From Rhodoferax sp. OV413 (lineage in GTDB: Bacteria; Pseudomonadota; Gammaproteobacteria; Burkholderiales; Burkholderiaceae_C), in contig CAMATS010000031.1 in the NCBI GenBank assembly GCA_945861195.1, forward strand, positions 1 to 12,513: a stretch of DNA of 12,513 nt, written 5' to 3'. Made by a program: the position numbers and the translations under genes. Position 1 is the first letter of the stretch. Each line of letters opens with the position of its first letter. This document shows, one piece after another, positions 1 through 6,586 of the stretch. Under the pieces are notes generated by a model. The model saw only the letters and a program-made list of their open reading frames with translations. It made no database searches and was not told the origin of the DNA.

Positions 1-600
1 GCCCGTTGGGGCCTCGGGCCCGAAGGCTTGGCTGTGGTTTGCGTCGGCCGATTGGCGCCAGAAAAAAACCTGGCGCTTTTGCTGCGGGCTTTTGAGGCCA
101 TCGAGCACCGCTACCCCCATGCCCGCTTGGTACTGGTGGGCAACGGGCCGATGCGCGAAGAACTGCAAGCCAAGTACCCAGGCGCCCTGTTTGCCGGGCA
201 ATTGCGCGGGCAGGCCCTGGCAGAGCACTATGCCTCGGCCGATTTGTTTTTGATGCCCAGCGTCACCGAAACTTTTGGCAATGTCACTACTGAGGCCATG
301 GCCAGCGGTCTGCCGGTATTGGCTTTCGATTACGCTGCTGCGGCAGATTTGATCAAAGACGGCATCAACGGCCGGGTCGCACCACTCGGCGACAGCGAGG
401 CATTTGTGCGCGCTGCGGTCGCGCTTGCGGCCGAGCCGGGTCTGCGCATGCGCATCGGCATCGAGGCCCGCCGCACCGCGCTGGAGCTAGACTGGAAGCG
501 CATCGTGCAAAATTTTGAAGCCGTGTTGTATGAGGTGATGGACCGTGCGCAGATCGAGGTATCAAGACAAACTAAAGGCTACGCGCTGGGACAGACCTGA
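1..600 (+). CDS. GT4-family glycosyltransferase, 3' part only (C-terminal nucleotide-sugar-binding domain)
   Basis: The reading frame is open from base 1 and ends at a TGA at 598-600, so the N-terminal acceptor domain lies outside the window; 199 residues are visible. They carry the hallmarks of the C-terminal Rossmann half of a GT-B retaining glycosyltransferase: a strand ending VGRLAPEKN (about residues 15-23), a glycine turn VGNGPM, and the EX7E motif in TETFGNVTTEAM followed by ASGLPVLAFD, which in GT4 enzymes contacts the nucleotide-sugar donor. Donor and acceptor cannot be read from the sequence. Its last 29 bp overlap the 3' end of lplT on the other strand. Related enzymes make mannosyl lipids, or glucosyl and glucuronosyl diacylglycerol during phosphate starvation; a lipid glycosyltransferase is an inference from the neighbours only. 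Confidence 0.9.
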   Translation, partial: ARWGLGPEGLAVVCVGRLAPEKNLALLLRAFEAIEHRYPHARLVLVGNGPMREELQAKYPGALFAGQLRGQALAEHYASADLFLMPSVTETFGNVTTEAMASGLPVLAFDYAAAADLIKDGINGRVAPLGDSEAFVRAAVALAAEPGLRMRIGIEARRTALELDWKRIVQNFEAVLYEVMDRAQIEVSRQTKGYALGQT

Positions 601-1801
601 GGCTTTGACGAAACAAGTAAGCCATTGCCACGGCAGTGCTCAAACCAAACAGGGTCATCAGCGGAACAATCGGCATCTCGGCGGCAACCAATACCGCATA
701 CAAGCCCAGCATGCACAAAACACTGAGGTTCTCATTGAACCCCTGGACTGCCACGGAACGGCCTGCACTCAGAAGAACAAACCCGCGGTGCTGTAGAAGC
801 GCATTCAGTGGCACCACCAGCAGGCCGCCCACCAGGCCGACACTGGCCAGTAAACACAGCGCCCAAGAAATCACCTCAACATGGGCGATCACTGGCATCA
901 TCAACCCCAGCACAATCCCGGCTGGCAGCACCTGCTTGGCTTGATGCAGCGCAATCCAGCGCCCGGCCAGCGCAGCACCCGCCACCACGCCAAGGGCCAC
1001 CGCCGCCTGCAGATAAGCTGATTGGTCCAAAGGCAGCGCGAGCACATCTGCTGCCCACTTCAAAACGACAAACTGCAGGGTTGCGCCAAGACCCCAAAAA
1101 ATCGTGGTTACCGCCAGCGACAGGCCACCCTCCGCATCACGCCAGAGCAGGCGGTTGGCGCGCCAGAAATCTTTCACCAGCGCCAGCGGCGAGCCGGCGC
1201 TGGCGGGGTAGAGGGCCCCACTGTGCGGAATGCCCATATTGAGCAGACTGGCCAGCCCGTAAACCATCAACAGTACGAGCAGCGATGGAAAAAGCGCAGA
1301 GCTGCCGCGCAGAGCGTCAGGCAACAGTGCCTGCAGTGTTTGCACCACGCTGGCATTGACCAACAGGCCACCGAGTACCGCGCCCAGCAGGGCAGCACAA
1401 ACCACCGACACCTCCACCCATCCGTTGGCTCTCACCAGGCCCGCCGGTGGAACAATCTCTGTGACGAGGCCGTATTTGGCCGGCGCATAGGCGGCCGCCC
1501 CCAGCCCGGCAATCGTGAAGGCCAGCAGGGGATTGAAGCCCAACAGTAGCGCTAACACTCCGATGACCTTGACCCCATTCATCCAGGCCATCAGCCGTGC
1601 TTTAGGAACGGCGTCAGCCAACGGCCCAACAAACGGTGCAAAAACTACATAAGACAGGGTGAACACAAACTTGAGCATAGGCGCCCACCAGGCTGGCTGC
1701 CCCTGCTCCAGAAGAAGTGCGATCGTGACGATCAGCAGACCATTGTCTGCGAGTGCTGAGGCAAATTGGGCGGCAATGATCAGGTGAAAACCCGCCGGCA
1801 T
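572..1801 (-). CDS. lplT: Lysophospholipid transporter LplT (MFS family)
   Basis: Inner-membrane major-facilitator protein of about 409 residues; LplT of E. coli has about 397. Known LplT proteins flip lysophospholipids such as lyso-PE to the inner leaflet for reacylation, usually by Aas, which is not in this window. The N-terminus, with AAQFASALADNGLLIVTIALL, matches the family start, and many hydrophobic helices follow, with short basic loops such as PKARLMAW. The frame stays open upstream to 1945, but I chose the ATG at 1801 because the family homology begins there and an AGGGGG Shine-Dalgarno lies about 8 bases upstream; the longer version would overlap the ykgJ-like gene. The start lies 14 bp after that gene's stop, so the two probably form one transcript. 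The stop (TAG, 572-574) lies inside the glycosyltransferase gene. Confidence 0.88.
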   Translation of the reverse strand: MPAGFHLIIAAQFASALADNGLLIVTIALLLEQGQPAWWAPMLKFVFTLSYVVFAPFVGPLADAVPKARLMAWMNGVKVIGVLALLLGFNPLLAFTIAGLGAAAYAPAKYGLVTEIVPPAGLVRANGWVEVSVVCAALLGAVLGGLLVNASVVQTLQALLPDALRGSSALFPSLLVLLMVYGLASLLNMGIPHSGALYPASAGSPLALVKDFWRANRLLWRDAEGGLSLAVTTIFWGLGATLQFVVLKWAADVLALPLDQSAYLQAAVALGVVAGAALAGRWIALHQAKQVLPAGIVLGLMMPVIAHVEVISWALCLLASVGLVGGLLVVPLNALLQHRGFVLLSAGRSVAVQGFNENLSVLCMLGLYAVLVAAEMPIVPLMTLFGLSTAVAMAYLFRQSLRSVPARSL

Positions 1802-1815
1802 GCGCAGCCCCCTGC

Positions 1816-2289
1816 TCACTGGGGCTTTGGCACAAAGCGCACCACGTGGTAGCTTGGACAGGCGTAGCGCTGAATGTCGTGGGCGTTCAGGGGAAACGAG
1901 CCGCAATTGGAAAATCGCCTGAAAGGTGAGTGGTAAATACCGCATTGAAAGCGGTTATCCGCGATTGGCTCCAAAAACACACAGCGCTTGTCCATGCAGC
2001 AGTTGCCGCACTGAACGCAGGAGCCAGCGATTTCTTGCGGCACCGCGCTCGCCCGGCCCATCACATCCTCAAAATAGTGTCGGGCCGGCCCTTCGCGCAG
2101 TGCTCCAATGTGGATGCGCATCCTGCGGATAAAGCCGCTGTAATCGCGCAGGTATTTCCATCTTCCAAAAACCAAACTCGCACACAAGGGCGAGAGCGGC
2201 AGCATCAGGGTCAACAGCCCGGTGTAGGCAGCAGCCAGCCATGGCGCAATGGGCTTTGCGAAAAAAATCACTCGTTGAAAAGCGGGCAT
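1816..2289 (-). CDS. YkgJ-family cysteine-cluster protein with N-terminal membrane segment
   Basis: A protein of 157 residues with a hydrophobic segment at about 16-42, which suggests a membrane anchor, and a C-terminal cysteine cluster. C91, C94, C97 and C98 form the CxxCxxCC signature of the YkgJ / UPF0153 zinc- or iron-binding family, followed by C103, C116, C129 and C144, giving eight possible metal ligands. The function of the family is not established. I chose the ATG at 2289. The frame extends to 2406, but the extra 39 residues are low-complexity and do not look conserved. The Shine-Dalgarno before 2289 is weak, so the start is uncertain. It lies 14 bp upstream of lplT and probably heads that operon. 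A weak Pho-box-like promoter is seen at 2337-2370. Confidence 0.8.
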   Translation of the reverse strand: MPAFQRVIFFAKPIAPWLAAAYTGLLTLMLPLSPLCASLVFGRWKYLRDYSGFIRRMRIHIGALREGPARHYFEDVMGRASAVPQEIAGSCVQCGNCCMDKRCVFLEPIADNRFQCGIYHSPFRRFSNCGSFPLNAHDIQRYACPSYHVVRFVPKPQ

Positions 2290-2336
2290 GAACTGTAGGC
2301 CTGGTGGGTGGCGCGAATCAGGCTCGCGTGAGTTGA

Positions 2337-2370
2337 ATTTTGTGTCGGCCAGGTGAAGCTTTGATGACGC
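2337..2370 (-). promoter_or_regulatory. Weak candidate Pho box and -10 upstream of the ykgJ-like gene
   Basis: Read on the minus strand: GCGTCAT, four bases, GCTTCAC, ten bases, then CAAAAT as a -10. The spacing is the one seen in E. coli phoA (11-bp repeat period, -10 ten bases after the second repeat). The 7-mers match CTGTCAT only 5/7 and 4/7, so this is much weaker than the other three boxes. The predicted transcript start is about 41 bases before the ATG at 2289. Nothing else convincing was seen in 2290-2416. Confidence 0.3.
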
Positions 2371-2416
2371 CGTTGCGATGGTTGGGCTGCGAAACACAGC
2401 TTGCAAAGCGCCTTAG

Positions 2417-2758
2417 GCGGGTCATTCCGAGGTGTGGCTGACGGCCGATGTGCACTACACCGCCGCCCATTACTTTGACCCGGCCCAAGCCAAGTTTGCT
2501 GACTTCTCACCTTTTTGGGAATTTGTGTCCGGCCCGCTCAATGCTGGCGGTTTTGGCCCCAACAAAACCGACGCCACTTTTGGCATGCAGGTGATGTACC
2601 AAAAGGCCCCGACCGAAGTAAACGCCCCACCGACCAACGGCATGCAGTTTTTCGGCCAGGTCGACATCGACGCCAAGACCCAAGCCATGACCGTCACCCT
2701 GAAGGACTTGGCTGGCGCCTCGCTCTACACAAAGACTCTGGCGCCACTGGCAGCTTGA
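2417..2758 (+). pseudogene. 3' remnant of a PhoD-family alkaline phosphatase gene
   Basis: From about 2429 the frame reads VWLTADVHYTAAHYFDP and continues through PFWEFVSGPLNAGGFGPN, QVMYQKAP and QFFGQVDIDA to a TGA at 2756-2758. This is the C-terminal stretch, about 109 residues, of PhoD-type phosphatases (normally more than 500 residues); DVH is the late metal-ligand motif. The catalytic N-terminal two-thirds is missing. An in-frame TAG lies at 2414-2416, and no matching upstream coding sequence is visible in any frame. The first candidate start, GTG at 2432, has no Shine-Dalgarno, so it is unlikely to be translated as a working protein. Its sequence differs clearly from the tail of the intact phoD next door, so it is a relic of another PhoD subfamily and not a copy of that gene. 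Confidence 0.85.
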
Positions 2759-2768
2759 TCGCCAGCAA

Positions 2769-2809
2769 GCCACAGGCCACCCGGAGCAACGCTCCAGGTG
2801 GCCTGTGGC
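2769..2809. terminator. Strong hairpin between the phoD remnant and phoD (candidate bidirectional terminator)
   Basis: A perfect 13-bp outer stem (2769-2781 with 2797-2809) continues, after one C/A mismatch, into a 5-bp inner stem (2783-2787 with 2791-2795) around an AAC loop. It sits between two converging 3' ends, 10 bp after the remnant's stop and 7 bp beyond the phoD stop. No T-tract follows on either strand, so intrinsic termination is not certain; it may also protect the phoD mRNA 3' end. Confidence 0.7.
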
Positions 2810-2816
2810 GCAGCCC

Positions 2817-4502
2817 TTAGGCCAAGAAGCTGCGCACTTCGCTGGCTGCGGGGCTTGCCACGGCGTAAGTGCCGCTGCTGACGGTATCAATGAAAATCCA
2901 TTCACCCTTTGCAGCAGCCGAGGTAAAGCTCATCTTGAGATAGCCGCGCCGGGAGGGGTCCATCCATTGCACACGGCTGATTGCGGTGGTGTCCTCAAAC
3001 AGGCTCTTGATCGTGCCGGTCAGTGTTGGAAAGTAAGCCTCCCAACCCGGTGCACTGACCGAGGCGGTAGCAAATTCTTCGCCAATTTTGGTGCCGTTGA
3101 GCAGCGTCAGGTTCGTGTGCCAAGCGTTATGCGTATCTCCCGACAAGACCACCAGTTTCTTTCCTATTGCTGGCGACAGGGCGGCAACACTGGCAAAGGA
3201 CTGCAACACTGTCTCGCGCGCAGCCAAATAGCCATCCCAGGCATCCAGGTTGTAGGGTATGGCCGGGTTGCTAGCAGAAATGTAGGCACTAGCGCCATTC
3301 AGGCTGTAGGCGGCCTTGTAAGCAGCCACCTCGTTGATGATGCCGGTTACTGTGGTGGCATTAGGTGCTGCAAAATAAGCTTGGAACTTCAGTTGTACGC
3401 TGACTGGTAGCCAAGTTGAGGCCATCACAACCTGCTGCCCCAACACTTGCCATTTGGCAGATGACGCGGCCATGGCATTTTGCAGCCACGATGTCTGGGT
3501 TGTTCCTAGCAACTGGCGGGCGGGCGACTGCCAAGTGGCTTGGCCGGACGCTGTCGACAAATCAGCCTGCGCCAACTGCTTGTCGCGCCCAACCAAACGC
3601 GTGTCGAGCATATGCAAAGACAGCAGGGCGCCAAAGTTGAAGCTGCGGTAAATGACAGATTGGTCTGCACCGGTACGGATTGGCAGCCATTCATGGTATG
3701 CCTGTATGGCCGCAGCCTTGCGGTTAACAAACGCGCCCTCTGCTCCTTCAGTGTGGTTTTCCGCGCCTGTCTGGTAGGCATCATTCGCGATTTCATGGTC
3801 GTCCCAAACAGCGATGACTGGCATGCGACCGTGCAGGCGTTTGAGGTTGACATCAGATTTGTACTGTGCATGGCGTGCCCGGTAGTCGGCCAAGGAATAA
3901 ATCTCTGTGCTGGGAACATGGTTGCGCCCAGCGATTGGCGTGCTTGGGTACTCTCCGTCCTTGTACTCATAAATGTAATCGCCCAGGTGCAAGGCGTATT
4001 GCGCGTCTGAGTTACTGGCTTCGCCATACACATTGAAGAAACCAAATGCGTAGTTGGAGCACGAAAAAACTGCGAACTTAACCTCGCTGACGTTACTGGC
4101 TGGCAGTGTGCGCGTGCGGCCTACGGCGGAAACCCATCGGCCACAGGAAAACCGGAAATAGTATTCAAGCCCTGGGGCCAGGCCCAAAGCGTCGGCCTTG
4201 GCCGTGTAGCCGGTGGCCTCGCTCGCTACGACCGACCCGAAGCTCACGATATTGGTGAACGCCGCGTCGCTGGCGACTTGGTACAGAAGATGCACATTCT
4301 CAACCAGCCCTTCATATTTTGCATGCGTCCAAAGCATCACGCGGTCTGCCAAAGGGTCGCCGCTGGCGACCCCGTAATTGAATTGCACCATCGTGTCGCC
4401 GCCACCGCAGGCCGAGAGCACCGAGCCGGCTGATAAAGCCGCTGATACAGAGGCTGCTCTGATGATGAATTCACGACGGTTGTTAAATAATTGGCTCGTC
4501 AT
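2817..4502 (-). CDS. phoD: PhoD-family alkaline phosphatase / phosphodiesterase, Tat-exported putative lipoprotein
   Basis: This 561-residue secreted enzyme would hydrolyse phosphate mono- or diesters outside the cytoplasm to free phosphate. The N-terminus has a twin-arginine signal (NRREFIIR, R9-R10), a hydrophobic stretch and a lipobox-like LSAC ending at C32, followed by GGG. This suggests a Tat-exported lipoprotein. Residues 38-135 match the PhoD N-terminal beta domain (FNYGVASGDPLADRVMLWTH). The metallophosphatase domain follows, with FSCSN (C148, the iron ligand in known PhoD), LGDYIYEY (D175), WDDHE (D234-H236) and SGDTHN (D456, H458), so all key motifs are present. The ATG at 4502 has AGGGA about 6 bases upstream and gives the complete Tat signal. 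A Pho box precedes the gene, and it is divergent from phnC. The natural substrate cannot be read from the sequence. Confidence 0.93.
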   Translation of the reverse strand: MTSQLFNNRREFIIRAASVSAALSAGSVLSACGGGDTMVQFNYGVASGDPLADRVMLWTHAKYEGLVENVHLLYQVASDAAFTNIVSFGSVVASEATGYTAKADALGLAPGLEYYFRFSCGRWVSAVGRTRTLPASNVSEVKFAVFSCSNYAFGFFNVYGEASNSDAQYALHLGDYIYEYKDGEYPSTPIAGRNHVPSTEIYSLADYRARHAQYKSDVNLKRLHGRMPVIAVWDDHEIANDAYQTGAENHTEGAEGAFVNRKAAAIQAYHEWLPIRTGADQSVIYRSFNFGALLSLHMLDTRLVGRDKQLAQADLSTASGQATWQSPARQLLGTTQTSWLQNAMAASSAKWQVLGQQVVMASTWLPVSVQLKFQAYFAAPNATTVTGIINEVAAYKAAYSLNGASAYISASNPAIPYNLDAWDGYLAARETVLQSFASVAALSPAIGKKLVVLSGDTHNAWHTNLTLLNGTKIGEEFATASVSAPGWEAYFPTLTGTIKSLFEDTTAISRVQWMDPSRRGYLKMSFTSAAAKGEWIFIDTVSSGTYAVASPAASEVRSFLA

Positions 4503-4526
4503 TTTGGTCCCTGGTTAAAGGCACAC

Positions 4527-4560
4527 AGTTTAAAAACCCTGCGTGACACTCGGGTGACCG
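4527..4560 (-). promoter_or_regulatory. Pho box and -10 of the phoD promoter
   Basis: On the minus strand: CGGTCAC, four bases (CCGA), GTGTCAC, ten bases, then TAAACT as a -10. The consensus PhoB repeat is CTGTCAT or CTGTCAC in 11-bp steps; these repeats match 5/7 and 6/7. The geometry is identical to E. coli phoA. Transcription would start about 20 bases before the phoD ATG, leaving room for the AGGGA ribosome site. No -35 hexamer is apparent, as expected for a PhoB-dependent promoter. Confidence 0.72.
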
Positions 4561-4630
4561 AAACGCCAACCTTGGAGTTGGGCATTTCATCCACCGCACA
4601 GCATCGTGGGCTGCTACGGCTTGCCCGCAA

Positions 4631-4664
4631 GAGTCATGGTTTCGTCATATTGACCGACTAGATT
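4631..4664 (+). promoter_or_regulatory. Pho box and -10 of the phnCDE promoter
   Basis: On the plus strand: GAGTCAT (4631-4637), GGTT, TCGTCAT (4642-4648), ten bases, then TAGATT (4659-4664) as a -10. Each 7-mer matches CTGTCAT 5/7 with the 11-bp period, and the -10 lies exactly where E. coli phoA has it. Six bases after the -10 comes base 4671, the A of the phnC start codon, so the predicted mRNA has little or no leader. About 70 bp separate this box from the divergent phoD box, so two PhoB sites could fire back to back. Confidence 0.72.
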
Positions 4665-4670
4665 CAAAAG

Positions 4671-5549
4671 ATGAATTTGCGTCACACTCAGCCGCTCGCC
4701 ATCCGGACCCGTGAATTAAGCAAGACTTTTTCCAGCGGCCGTCAGGCACTTCAGAACATCGAGATCAACATCCACTCGGGCGAGATGGTGGCCTTGATTG
4801 GCGCCTCCGGGTCGGGCAAGTCCACCCTGTTGAGACACCTGGCTGGATTGATGGCTGCGGATCACACCAGCGCCGGTGAGATAAGCATTCACGGCCGGTC
4901 GGTGCAAAAAAATGGCCGAATAGCGCATGACATACGTGGGATCCGGGCAGGTATTGGTTTCGTCTTTCAGCAGTTCAACCTTGTCGACCGGCTGACCGTG
5001 ATGGTCAACGTGCTGGTCGGCACCCTGCACCGTGTGCCCCTGTGGCGTAGCCTGATGCGCCGGTTTACGCCGGCCGAGGTGGCCCGCGGCCTTGCGGCCC
5101 TGCAACGTGTTGGTATAGCGGATTGCTGCAACCAACGGGCCTCAACCTTGTCTGGCGGTCAGCAGCAACGGGCGGCGATTGCCAGGGCCTTGGTTCAGGG
5201 CGCCAAAGTCATTCTTGCTGATGAGCCGATAGCCTCGCTAGACCCAGAGTCCTCGCGCAAGGTGATGGACATTCTGCAGCGCGTCAATCAGGAAGACGGC
5301 TGCACGGTGGTCGTATCCCTGCATCAGGTCAACGTGGCGATGAAATATTGCCCGCGCACCATTGCGCTGAACCAGGGGCGTGTCGTGTACGACGGTCCGT
5401 CAACGGCGCTCACCCCTGAGCTTTTGCGCGATCTCTATGGCGCAGAGGCCGATGACATCTTGTCGCTCGGTGATCACATCTCCGTGCTGCAAAGCCCAAA
5501 GCGGGCGCATCGGCCAGAGCGGTTTGATGTGCCGGTCGCGCTGACCTAA
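4671..5549 (+). CDS. phnC: Phosphonate ABC transporter ATP-binding protein PhnC
   Basis: ATPase subunit (292 residues) of the PhnCDE phosphonate importer, acting at the cytoplasmic face with PhnE. Visible motifs are Walker A GASGSGKST (44-52), the Q-loop in FQQFNLVDRL (about 100), signature LSGGQQQR (160-167), Walker B VILADEP (180-186) and the switch histidine in SLHQV (H218). ARDIR-like and DEPIASLDPES stretches closely resemble E. coli PhnC. The C-terminal 25 residues run past the usual family end. The ATG at 4671 is the only ATG that keeps the first strand (AIRTRELSKTF), though TTG at 4677 is an alternative. No Shine-Dalgarno is present, and the start coincides with the transcription start predicted from the promoter. 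First gene of phnC-phnD-phnE. Confidence 0.95.
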   Translation: MNLRHTQPLAIRTRELSKTFSSGRQALQNIEINIHSGEMVALIGASGSGKSTLLRHLAGLMAADHTSAGEISIHGRSVQKNGRIAHDIRGIRAGIGFVFQQFNLVDRLTVMVNVLVGTLHRVPLWRSLMRRFTPAEVARGLAALQRVGIADCCNQRASTLSGGQQQRAAIARALVQGAKVILADEPIASLDPESSRKVMDILQRVNQEDGCTVVVSLHQVNVAMKYCPRTIALNQGRVVYDGPSTALTPELLRDLYGAEADDILSLGDHISVLQSPKRAHRPERFDVPVALT

Positions 5550-5599
5550 GCGGCCTGAGTCCCCGTTGCCCCCGCCGTTTGAATTTATAAGGAAACCCC

Positions 5600-6574
5600 A
5601 TGTTGAAAAAAGTCATCGTCTGTTTCGCCAGCGCTACGCTGATGGCCGCACTGCCGGTGGTTGCTCTGGCACAAGAGTTGAAAGAAATCAATTTCGGCAT
5701 CATCTCAACCGAGTCGTCCCAAAACCTCAAGTCCGACTGGCAACCGGTGCTAGATGACATGGCCAAGAAGTTGGGCATGAAGGTCAATGGTTTTTTTGCC
5801 TCGGACTACGCTGGCATCATCGAAGGCATGCGCTTCAACAAGGTTCACGTAGCCTGGTTTGGCAACAAGTCGGCCATGGAGGCGGTGGACCGTGCCAGTG
5901 GTGAGGTCTTTGCACAGCTGATCAATGCCGATGGCACATTGGGCTACTACTCACACCTGATCGTGCACAAGGATAGCCCGATCAAGAGCCTTGATGACAT
6001 GCTCAAGCAAGGTAAAAGTCTGTCTTTTGGCAACGGCGATCCCAATTCAACCTCGGGCTTTTTGGTGCCTGGCTACTACGTGTTTTCGCAGAACAAGATT
6101 GACCCCAAGACCTTCTTCAAGGTGTCGCGTGGCGCCAACCATGAGAGCAACGCCCTCGCCGTGGCCAACAAGCAGGTGGATGTGGCGACCAACAACAGCG
6201 AAAACCTGGACAAGATTAAAGACCGGTTGCCAGAGAAGTTTAACGATATCCGGGTGATCTGGACATCGCCGCTGATCCCTTCGGATCCGTTGGTAATTCG
6301 CAAAGACATGGCCGAGCCACTTAAGGGCAAGGTCAAGGATTTTTTCTACAACTACGGCAAGGGCAGCCAGCAGGAAAAAGACAATCTCTACAGACTCTCC
6401 AAGCTGTCGTCTTTCAAGCCATCAACCAATAGCCAACTGATACCCATTCGGCAGTTGGAACTGTTCAAAGACCGCAACAAGATTGACGCCGATGCTGGCC
6501 TCGCAGCGGCTGACAAGCTGGCAAAACTGGCTGATATCGACCGCCAGCTCGCTGCACTTGGCAAGGCCCCGTAA
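5600..6574 (+). CDS. phnD: Phosphonate ABC transporter substrate-binding protein PhnD
   Basis: Periplasmic receptor of 324 residues that captures phosphonates and delivers them to PhnE. A Sec signal peptide (MLKKVIVCFASATLMAALPV) ends in VALA, with likely cleavage between A24 and Q25. The mature part has conserved PhnD stretches: STESSQNLKSDW, FFASDYAGIIEGMRFNKV, GNKSAMEAVDRA, FGNGDPNSTSGFLVPGYYVF, NALAVANKQVDVATNN and SPLIPSDPLV. These closely follow E. coli PhnD, including the regions that line its ligand pocket. The ATG at 5600 has a good AAGGA site 5 bases upstream (5589-5595). It lies 50 bp after phnC and 12 bp before phnE. Family members bind 2-aminoethylphosphonate and others; the exact preference is unknown here. 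Confidence 0.96.
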   Translation: MLKKVIVCFASATLMAALPVVALAQELKEINFGIISTESSQNLKSDWQPVLDDMAKKLGMKVNGFFASDYAGIIEGMRFNKVHVAWFGNKSAMEAVDRASGEVFAQLINADGTLGYYSHLIVHKDSPIKSLDDMLKQGKSLSFGNGDPNSTSGFLVPGYYVFSQNKIDPKTFFKVSRGANHESNALAVANKQVDVATNNSENLDKIKDRLPEKFNDIRVIWTSPLIPSDPLVIRKDMAEPLKGKVKDFFYNYGKGSQQEKDNLYRLSKLSSFKPSTNSQLIPIRQLELFKDRNKIDADAGLAAADKLAKLADIDRQLAALGKAP

Positions 6575-6586
6575 CGGGGTGCGCGG

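Noticed and set aside
636..1549. Long open frames on the plus strand opposite lplT
   Set aside because: They are Pro/Arg/Gln-rich and without family resemblance, typical shadows of a high-GC membrane protein gene on the other strand.
1802..1945. Longer lplT start at 1945
   Set aside because: It would overlap the conserved end of the ykgJ-like gene, and LplT homology begins at the ATG at 1801, which has a good ribosome site.
6567..6579. Small GC stem around the phnD stop codon as a terminator
   Set aside because: Only 5 bp with no T-tract, and phnE follows 12 bp later, so termination here is unlikely.
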